NCBI GenBank assembly: GCA_050743365.1
Contig: JBOGFI010000025.1
Location: 1-21,731 of the forward strand
Direction: 5' to 3'
Length of the DNA stretch: 21,731 nucleotides
Origin: JBOGFI01 sp050743365
GTDB lineage: Bacteria > Actinomycetota > Acidimicrobiia > IMCC26256 > JACDBD01
Under the pieces are notes generated by a model that worked only from the letters and a program-made list of their open reading frames with translations, was not told the DNA's origin and did no database searches. Positions 16,510 through 21,731 of this stretch are shown piece by piece; positions within the stretch are counted from its first letter, which is position 1, and each line of letters begins with the position of its first letter. The translations under genes and the position numbers were made by a program.

Positions 16510-16583
16510 GCGGCGGTAGCTCAACGGCAGAGCCTCGCCCTTCCAAGGCGATGACGCGGGTTCGATTCCCGTCCGCCGCTCCA
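16510..16583 (+). tRNA. tRNA-Gly (anticodon TCC), CCA encoded
   Basis: The acceptor stem pairs GCGGCGG with CCGCCGC, and the D stem pairs GCTC with GAGC. The anticodon stem TCGCC/GGCGA holds loop CTTCCAA (anticodon TCC). The T arm is GCGGG-TTCGATT-CCCGT with one G-T pair. The discriminator is T, followed by an encoded CCA (16581-16583), unlike the neighbouring tRNA-Pro. Only CGT separates the two genes, so they must share a precursor. Confidence 0.96.
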
Positions 16584-16599
16584 CCGTCCGCCGTTCCAA

Positions 16600-16620
16600 G
16601 CTCTCCGACCCAGCGAGAGC
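16600..16620 (+). terminator. Possible terminator hairpin after the tRNA pair
   Basis: A 6-bp stem (GCTCTC and GAGAGC) with a 9-nt loop lies 17 nt after tRNA-Gly. A short TTT follows at 16628-16630. The stem is weak, so it is only a possible end of the tRNA transcript. Confidence 0.3.
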
Positions 16621-16632
16621 GTCACGCTTTCG

Positions 16633-16638
16633 TAGCCT
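16633..16638 (+). promoter_or_regulatory. Candidate -10 box of the GT-C-like membrane protein gene
   Basis: TAGCCT lies 12 nt before the ATG at 16651. The region between has no Shine-Dalgarno sequence, so a very short leader is likely. No good -35 is visible. Confidence 0.3.
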
Positions 16639-16650
16639 GGCCACCGCCCC

Positions 16651-18183
16651 ATGAGCAACGGACCGCCACGCACCGGAACCCTCCGCGAGATCGCGTCGGA
16701 CCCTCTCCTCGTCGGCGGGCTCCTGGTCGGGCTCGCCGTCACCGTCGTGATGACCCTGACCAGGACGCTCGAGTTCGGGTCATCGTCCGGGGGGTTCGTC
16801 TACGGGTACCTGAAGCCGTTCCGATTCACCTCGGTGCTCGCCTTCATGGCCATCGCCCCGCTGGCGATCCTCACCGTCCACCTCGCCTCGAGGAACCTCC
16901 AGCGTCACGAAGTCCCCGCGGTCGCCGCCTGCCTCGTCATGGGATCAGCGGCGCAGCTGGTCCTGCGCCGTCTCACCCCCTTCTCCATGAGCCGCATCAC
17001 CCGGAACGGCGAGTTCTACGACACGGCGCGCCGGTACGGCGCGGGCAGGTTCCTCCGCGACTACGTCGAGCTGGCGCCGGGCCTGGACACCCACCCCCGC
17101 GCCAACATGCCGGGGAAGGTGCTGCTGTTCGACGCCCTGTTGCCGCTCTCGACGTCGCCGGCCGTGCTGAGCGTCCTCCTCGCGTTGCTCTCCTCGCTCG
17201 GCGGCATCGGCGTGTACGTGCTCTCCCGGTCCCTCTTCCGGTCGAGGCGGGTCGCGCTCTACGCCATGATCCTGTACCTGTTCCTACCGGCACGGTTGTA
17301 CTTCCTGCCCCTGCTCAACACGGTCACGCCCTTGTTGGCGCTCGCGCTGGTGATCGTCCTGGTCTGGTACCTCGACACCAGGCGACGATCGGCGCTCGTC
17401 CTCCTCGGGGGGCTGCTCTACCTCACTGTTTTCTTCGAGCCGACGCCCCTCGTGCTATTCGCGCTGTTCGCGGCCGTCGCGCTCGTGGTGGGCGTGAGGC
17501 GGAAGCTGCAGTTCCACGACGCAGCCGCGCTCGTCGTGGTTCCGATCCTGGTCTTCTTGATCGTCCATGCGTGCATAGTCTGGGCGACCGGCTTCGATGT
17601 GTTCGCCGCCCTCGCGCACACGCGCGACGACGCCACCACCTTCAACCGGATCTCCGGGCGCCCCTACTTCGACTTCCTCGTCCCGAACGTCCGCGAGTTC
17701 CTGGTCAACTCGGGCACATTGACGTCCCTGCTCGCGATCGGATGCCTCCCCCTGGCGGTGCAGCGGCTGCGGACTGCGGTCCTCGAGCGGCGAGGCTTGG
17801 TGCTCGACCCTCTCGCCGTGGTCGCGCTGGCGGCGTTCGCCACCCTCCTCGTCCTCAGCCTGTCCGGGATCAGTCGAGGGGAGGTCAGCCGGCTGTGGAT
17901 CTTCCTGTCTGCCTTCATGGCGATCGCGGCCGCCCGCGTGTGCGCGGCGCTACCGGGCCCGGGGCTGTTCTACGGCGTCCTGGCGGCGACGATCCTCCAG
18001 GTCAGCCTCACCATCGGCCCGGTCGGGTTCGCGATCCAGGGCCTGTACTGCCCGGGGTGTGAAGGCGTGCCGCAGAACTCCCTCGGCCCCACGTTCGACG
18101 TCGTCTTCGTAGGCGCCGCCGCGCTCGTGTGCCTCGGCATCGGGCGTGGCCGGCGCTCCGGTGAGCTGCGCCTCGACCCGTGA
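16651..18183 (+). CDS. Polytopic membrane protein, GT-C glycosyltransferase-like
   Basis: The 510 residues contain roughly 11-13 hydrophobic segments. The plan resembles GT-C membrane glycosyltransferases: an early extracytoplasmic loop with RNGEFYDTARRYG (118-130), then DTHPRANMPGKVLLF (146-160) in the style of the His-Pro/Pro-Gly segment, and a late SGISRGEVSRLWIFL (405-419). From memory, RGE-x-x-R-x-W segments occur in related mannosyltransferase-like proteins. No classical catalytic Asp-Asp or Asp-Glu pair is obvious in the first loop, so enzymatic function is inferred only. A CPGC motif (467-470) lies in the last exposed loop. The start is ATG 16651 without a ribosome site, 67 bp after tRNA-Gly. 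The gene ends 10 bp before the stop of the convergent TAP hydrolase gene. If active, it would use polyprenyl-linked sugars for cell-envelope glycans. Confidence 0.8.
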   Translation: MSNGPPRTGTLREIASDPLLVGGLLVGLAVTVVMTLTRTLEFGSSSGGFVYGYLKPFRFTSVLAFMAIAPLAILTVHLASRNLQRHEVPAVAACLVMGSAAQLVLRRLTPFSMSRITRNGEFYDTARRYGAGRFLRDYVELAPGLDTHPRANMPGKVLLFDALLPLSTSPAVLSVLLALLSSLGGIGVYVLSRSLFRSRRVALYAMILYLFLPARLYFLPLLNTVTPLLALALVIVLVWYLDTRRRSALVLLGGLLYLTVFFEPTPLVLFALFAAVALVVGVRRKLQFHDAAALVVVPILVFLIVHACIVWATGFDVFAALAHTRDDATTFNRISGRPYFDFLVPNVREFLVNSGTLTSLLAIGCLPLAVQRLRTAVLERRGLVLDPLAVVALAAFATLLVLSLSGISRGEVSRLWIFLSAFMAIAAARVCAALPGPGLFYGVLAATILQVSLTIGPVGFAIQGLYCPGCEGVPQNSLGPTFDVVFVGAAALVCLGIGRGRRSGELRLDP

Positions 18184-18193
18184 GGGGAGCCGG

Positions 18194-19693
18194 TCATCGC
18201 TCGCAGCGGGTGCCGGGGCCCGGCACGTCGAGGTCGACGAGGTAGCCCACCGCCTTCTCGGTCGCGCACCCGTTGCGCAGGAACGCGACGTGTTGCTGCC
18301 CCTCGGCGGTGAGCAGGACCCCCGAGTCGAGCTGCTGGGCGAGCGACCGGGCGGCCTGGTACGGGGTCGCGGGGTCGCCGGTGGTACCGACGACGAGGAT
18401 CGGAGCGGCCCCCGCTCCCCGGATCGGCCCCGGCGACGGCGCCGGCGGCGCGGGCCAGTAGGCGCACATCACGAGCTCGTAGAGGAGTGCGGCGCCGACG
18501 CGGGGGGCTGCGGTACGGAACTCGGCCTCGAGCCGCCGGTAGGCCCGCGCCGGGATGGGCCGGACGTCGAGGCAGCTGATCGCGAAGTAGGCCTCGAGCG
18601 TGTTGGAGTACGTGCCGTCGCGCTCGCGCTCGCTGTAGGAGTCGTACGCCTCGAGCAGGCTTCCGCCGTCGCCGCGGGCTGCGGCCGCCAGCGCCCCGGC
18701 GAGCGCTCCGTGCCCGTTCTCACCGAGGTAGAGGGCTGCCGCCACCCCGACGTCGAACTCGTTGGGCCCGAGGGTGCGATCGCCGGGGCCGGGCACCGGG
18801 GTGGCATCGACGCCGGCGGCGAGGACGTCGTAGGCCCGGTGCGGCTCTCCACCACCGTGGAACTCGCAGGACGCGTCGGCGGCGCACTCGTCGAGAAACG
18901 CCTCGAGCGCCCGCTCGAACCCGACCGCCTGCTCCTTGCGCAGCGCGGCCGCGTCCAGGGACGGGTCGACCGCGCCGTCGAGCACGAGCGCCCGCACTCG
19001 TTTCGGGAAGAGCTCGGCGTAGAGGGCGCCGAGGTAGGTGCCGTACGAGGTTCCCAGGTAGGTGAGGCGCTCGTCGCCCAGCGCCGCCCGGATCCGGTCC
19101 ATGTCCCGCACGGTGTCCTGACTGGCGACATCGGGCAGGACGTCGCCGCTGCGTGCCTCGCACGCGGCGGCGAAGTCCCGACCGGCGGCGCGGAGCAGCG
19201 CTCGCTCGTCGCTCGAGTCGGGTGAGTAGTCGAGATCGAGCAGGGGGTCGAGGCTGTCGGTGCAGTCGACCGGGATGGTCCCGCCCGCGCCCCGCGGGTC
19301 GAAACCGACGATGTCGAAGCGATCGCGGAGCGCCTCGGGGAAGGCCGCCGCACCCACCCGGCCGAACTCGACTCCCGAGGCTCCGGGCCCGCCCGGGTTC
19401 ACCAGTAGGGAGCCGATCCGCTGGTCGGGCTGCCGGGCCGGAGCCCGGAAGAGGGCGACGTCGATCGTCCGGCCCTTCGGCTTGTCGTAGTCGCGGGGGA
19501 CGGCGAGCTCGGCACATTCCCCGCCCGGACAGGCGCGCCATTCGAGACCTTGTCCCGTCCGCGCCGCGGACGTGGACGAGGGCCGGCGCTCGGGGACGGG
19601 TGCGCGAGTGCGGTCGACCTCTCGCCACGACGCTCCCGTCGATGCCAGGGGCAGCGCCACCAGCACACCGAGCGCGCGGTACGGGAACCGCAC
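18194..19693 (-). CDS. Exported alpha/beta-hydrolase, TAP (tripeptidyl aminopeptidase)-like
   Basis: The 499-residue protein has a hydrophobic N-terminus (RFPYRALGVLVALPLASTGAS) that looks like a signal peptide without a lipobox Cys. The catalytic domain shows the oxyanion segment NPGGPGASG (99-107), FDPRGAG, nucleophile GTSYGT (Ser216), Asp440 in GTTGDPATP and His468 in EGQQHVAF. The C-terminal part matches the TAP-like domain of Streptomyces SlpD/SlpE and mycobacterial Hip1/CaeA, serine proteases or esterases of the cell surface; the exact substrate is unknown. The start is GTG 19693, 11 bp after the M24 gene stop. Upstream codons to 19810 overlap that gene and are rejected. A TAGGCT box 8 nt before the GTG, and no Shine-Dalgarno sequence, point to a separate leaderless start. 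The 3' end is 10 bp from the convergent membrane-protein gene. Confidence 0.92.
   Translation of the reverse strand: MRFPYRALGVLVALPLASTGASWREVDRTRAPVPERRPSSTSAARTGQGLEWRACPGGECAELAVPRDYDKPKGRTIDVALFRAPARQPDQRIGSLLVNPGGPGASGVEFGRVGAAAFPEALRDRFDIVGFDPRGAGGTIPVDCTDSLDPLLDLDYSPDSSDERALLRAAGRDFAAACEARSGDVLPDVASQDTVRDMDRIRAALGDERLTYLGTSYGTYLGALYAELFPKRVRALVLDGAVDPSLDAAALRKEQAVGFERALEAFLDECAADASCEFHGGGEPHRAYDVLAAGVDATPVPGPGDRTLGPNEFDVGVAAALYLGENGHGALAGALAAAARGDGGSLLEAYDSYSERERDGTYSNTLEAYFAISCLDVRPIPARAYRRLEAEFRTAAPRVGAALLYELVMCAYWPAPPAPSPGPIRGAGAAPILVVGTTGDPATPYQAARSLAQQLDSGVLLTAEGQQHVAFLRNGCATEKAVGYLVDLDVPGPGTRCER
18210..18226 (+). terminator. Perfect 8-bp palindrome downstream of the membrane-protein gene
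   Basis: GTGCCGGG and CCCGGCAC flank a single G. The site lies 26 nt past the stop of the plus-strand membrane protein, inside the last codons of the convergent TAP hydrolase. It may help end plus-strand transcription. There is no T-tract, and it may simply reflect the Pro-Gly-Pro-Gly-Thr coding sequence. Confidence 0.25.
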
Positions 19694-19701
19694 GGCCGGG
19701 G

Positions 19702-19707
19702 AGCCTA
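19702..19707 (-). promoter_or_regulatory. Candidate -10 box of the TAP hydrolase gene
   Basis: TAGGCT on the minus strand ends 8 nt before the GTG at 19693, and its TAG is the stop codon of the upstream M24 gene. This would give the hydrolase an internal leaderless promoter at the end of the M24 pair. Confidence 0.35.
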
Positions 19708-20733
19708 CAGCGGCGAGCCTGCGGTGGCCGCGTGCGGATGGAGCGTCAATGGCTGGTACCCGCCCTGGGTGAGTAGCAGCGTCTCCTGGCCGAGCACGCC
19801 GGCGTGCCACAGCTCGAGCGCCACGACCATGCCCGGCTCGAGCACGTCGTCGTCGGCGACGATCTCGTGGCCCATCCCGACGCCGTCCACGCCGCCGCCG
19901 CTCGCGCGGAGGTCACCGACGCGCACCCCGGGCCGGCAGCGATCGACGAGCGTCGTCCACGTCGCCCACCAACGCGACCAGGCGGGGCGGTGCTCGGGAC
20001 CGGACTCGCCACATGGCCAGGTGCGCGCCAGCGTGCCCTCCCACCCGTCCGCGAGCGCGCCGGCGCTCATGGTGACGAGGTCGCCGGCCTCGATCACGCG
20101 GTCGGACGAGAAGCGGCGGCGGTTTGCGTCTTCGACCGAGACCGCGAAGACGCCTTCGAACGCCGGCGTGGTGACGCCGTGGGAGGCCATGCGCTCCTCG
20201 AACACGCCGAGAAGCTCCCGCTCGCGCACGCCGGGGCGGAGCGCGCCGATCGCCGCCGCGAGCGCGTCCTCGGCGATCGCGATTGCACCTCGGATGGCCT
20301 CGACGTCGCCCGGCGACTTCACCCGGCGCACCGCGCGCATGAGGTCCTCCCCGTCGACGAGCTCGGCCGCGGGCAAAGCCGTCCTCAACAGCTGCTCGAA
20401 CAGCGGTGTGAGCCCGTCGACGCCGATCCGGCGCGCGTCCGCCGCTCCAGGAGCGCCCGTCACCGCGCCGACGATGTTCATCGGGTTCCACGAGATCGGG
20501 TACAGGCGCTCGGGCGGGATCTCCGGCGGGATGCCCTCGTCGGTGATGCTCAGCAGGTGCACCGAGCTGGTGCTGCGCACGACCGCACAGCCGGGCGCGA
20601 AGGCCCGGGTACCGGCCAGCCACAGGCGGCGTGCGCCCGACACGTAGCGGGCGTTGGCGTCGCGACCGAGCATCAGCACGTCGACGTGGCGGCGCGCCAT
20701 CTCCTCGAGGCAGCGGTCGAGATGTTCAGTCAT
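19705..20733 (-). CDS. M24 (pita-bread fold) family protein with degenerate metal site
   Basis: The 342 residues contain an N-terminal creatinase-like domain (residues 1 to about 130) and a C-terminal pita-bread domain. Active M24 peptidases bind two metals through Asp, Asp, His, Glu and Glu. Aligning with the neighbouring intact copy, the positions here are Ser223 (LVTMSAG), Thr234 (GWEGTLARTW), Asp283 (VDGVGMGHE), Glu307 (VALELW) and Glu317 (GQETLL). Three of the five ligands are thus changed, and the dinuclear site cannot form in the usual way. The protein may be a pseudo-enzyme partner of the upstream M24 protein, or may have a non-peptidase role as in some creatinase-fold proteins. The start is ATG 20733, overlapping the upstream stop by 8 bp; the open extension to 20985 is a shadow of that gene. 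Confidence 0.88.
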   Translation of the reverse strand: MTEHLDRCLEEMARRHVDVLMLGRDANARYVSGARRLWLAGTRAFAPGCAVVRSTSSVHLLSITDEGIPPEIPPERLYPISWNPMNIVGAVTGAPGAADARRIGVDGLTPLFEQLLRTALPAAELVDGEDLMRAVRRVKSPGDVEAIRGAIAIAEDALAAAIGALRPGVRERELLGVFEERMASHGVTTPAFEGVFAVSVEDANRRRFSSDRVIEAGDLVTMSAGALADGWEGTLARTWPCGESGPEHRPAWSRWWATWTTLVDRCRPGVRVGDLRASGGGVDGVGMGHEIVADDDVLEPGMVVALELWHAGVLGQETLLLTQGGYQPLTLHPHAATAGSPL

Positions 20734-21731
20734 AGGGCCGGTAGTGGTGGTCGCTGAGCATCCGGTAACCGTCGTCGCTGACCGCGACGACCTCCTCGGC
20801 CCGGTACCCGGCGTGGCCCTCGTCCCACACCACCGGCTCCACCACGACCACCGTCCCCGGCACGAGCACGACGCTGTCGTCGAAGCCGGGCCCCAGGTCG
20901 GTGCCCACGAACGGCATCTCGGCGCTGTCGGTGCCGATGCCGTGGGCGAGGTAGAGGTGGGGCAGCCAGGGTCGCCGCCCGTCAAGATCGCCGGCGGCGC
21001 GCACCAGGTCGCCGCCGGTCGCCCCCGGCCTGGTCGCGTCGAGCACGCGGTCGAGCACGTCGCGCCAGCGCAGGAACTGGTCCCGCCGCCGGGCGCCCAC
21101 TCCCCCGCCGACGACCCAGGTGCGCCCGAAGTCGGAGGCGTATCCCTGGTAGGCGATGCCGGTGTCGACCCAGATCACGTCGCCGTCGGCGAGCACGCGG
21201 TCGGTTGTGGGCGTCGGGAACACGACGTCGCCGGTGACCGAGTAGGGGCCGTCTGCGACCCGGGGCGGCATGACCTGGAAGATGGGGTCGACGGTGTTCG
21301 AGGAGGCACCGAGCTCGAAGACGCGGCGGAGGAACCTGCCCGAGAGGGCGGTGGCGCGTATCCCCGAGGCGAGCATCGCCTCGACGTCGAACATGGCGCG
21401 CTCGTTGATCGACTGGGCCCGGCGGATGCACTCGATCTCGTCGGACGTCTTGACGACCTTGGCCGCGCCCAGCGCGACGGCGGCGTCGACCATCTCCCTG
21501 CCCCCGAGCGAGCGATGGAGCGGCATGGTGTACTCGTCGATGGCCACGCGTCCCGCCGGCAGGAGCTCGGCGAGGGTGCGGCCGCCCTCGTCCGTCTCGA
21601 GCATCAGGGGCCCGTGGAGACGGTCGGCGGGCAGCTCCGGCGGCACGCCGTCCGGGAACGCGGTGAACAGGTGGGCCCGGTCGTCGCCCGGCGTCAGCAG
21701 CGCCACCGCCCGCTCGTGCGCGGCGCGGGCG
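20726..21731 (-). CDS. M24 family metallopeptidase (Xaa-Pro peptidase-like), N-terminus cut by window edge
   Basis: This is a putative Xaa-Pro dipeptidase or aminopeptidase P-type enzyme, removing residues next to proline in the cytosol. The frame is open to the right edge. A GTG at 21706 exists, but the codons before it (ARAAHERAV) read on smoothly into the creatinase-like N-terminal domain, so the true start is probably outside the window. All five dinuclear-metal ligands are present: Asp in VIWVDTG (nt about 21166), Asp in GYASDFGRTW, His in YLAHGIGTD, Glu in VVVVEPVV and Glu in YRAEEVV. At least 335 residues are visible. No signal peptide is visible in the part shown. Its stop overlaps the start of the second, degenerate M24 gene by 8 bp, so both are made together. 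Confidence 0.92.
   Translation of the reverse strand, partial: ARAAHERAVALLTPGDDRAHLFTAFPDGVPPELPADRLHGPLMLETDEGGRTLAELLPAGRVAIDEYTMPLHRSLGGREMVDAAVALGAAKVVKTSDEIECIRRAQSINERAMFDVEAMLASGIRATALSGRFLRRVFELGASSNTVDPIFQVMPPRVADGPYSVTGDVVFPTPTTDRVLADGDVIWVDTGIAYQGYASDFGRTWVVGGGVGARRRDQFLRWRDVLDRVLDATRPGATGGDLVRAAGDLDGRRPWLPHLYLAHGIGTDSAEMPFVGTDLGPGFDDSVVLVPGTVVVVEPVVWDEGHAGYRAEEVVAVSDDGYRMLSDHHYRPYD

Noticed and set aside
16321..16644. 107-codon minus-strand frame over the two tRNA genes
   Set aside because: Its peptide (RRTGIEPASSPWKGEALPLS and similar) is simply the antisense of tRNA-Gly and tRNA-Pro, a known source of false protein predictions.
21704..21706. GTG at 21706 as the start of the intact M24 gene
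   Set aside because: The frame remains open to the window edge with a plausible domain continuation, and a creatinase-like N-terminal domain normally needs further residues.

Overview
The window is about 70% GC (estimated by eye), with dense, short-spaced genes, GTG starts and C/G-ending codons. Gene order at the left, reading leftwards on the minus strand, is tig - clpP - clpX - valS - folC - ndk - mreB. From memory this matches the conserved actinobacterial block of Streptomyces and Mycobacterium. A deazaflavin (F420)-type reductase, TAP-type exported hydrolases and many probable leaderless starts also fit Actinobacteria. The single clpP and the archaeal/Rickettsia-like ValRS suggest a deep lineage, perhaps an acidimicrobial-type actinobacterium; that placement is inference.

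Layout. 1-8519 (minus): housekeeping block, with mreB cut by the left edge, ndk, folC, valS, clpX, clpP and tig. clpP overlaps tig by 4 bp, clpX follows clpP by 28 bp, valS follows clpX by 17 bp and folC follows valS by 13 bp, so tig to folC looks like one operon. It ends at a 10-bp GC hairpin after folC; ndk and mreB have their own candidate promoters. 8600-10185 (plus): a short VOC-fold protein and a 400-aa CPA2-type cation/proton antiporter. 10172-16229: mostly exported proteins, namely a lipoprotein of unknown function (minus), a large alpha/beta-hydrolase lipoprotein with an Ig-like domain and an EF-hand-like loop (plus), a Vgb-like beta-propeller lipoprotein translationally coupled to a Tat-type dienelactone-hydrolase lipoprotein (minus), an F420-type reductase (minus) and an esterase lipoprotein (minus). 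16435-16583 (plus): tRNA-Pro(TGG) and tRNA-Gly(TCC), 3 nt apart, preceded by a 43-bp interrupted inverted repeat. 16651-18183 (plus): a polytopic GT-C-like membrane protein. 18194-21731 (minus): an exported TAP-family hydrolase preceded by two tandem M24 peptidase-fold genes. The downstream M24 copy has lost three of five metal ligands; the upstream one is intact but cut by the right edge.

Functionally the left third is protein quality control (trigger factor, ClpXP), translation (ValRS), folate polyglutamylation, nucleotide balance and cell shape. The right two thirds is a surface and secreted-hydrolase neighbourhood. I see no insertion sequence, CRISPR array, phage gene or integrase. No gene-free stretch exceeds 300 bases; the longest is 16230-16434 (205 bp), which holds the inverted repeat and a candidate tRNA promoter.

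The items most worth a second look are the active/degenerate M24 pair, the inverted repeat beside the tRNA promoter, the EF-hand loop inside the lipase-like lipoprotein, the non-canonical ValRS in a canonical locus, and the recurring TANNNT boxes 7-12 nt before start codons that lack a Shine-Dalgarno sequence.
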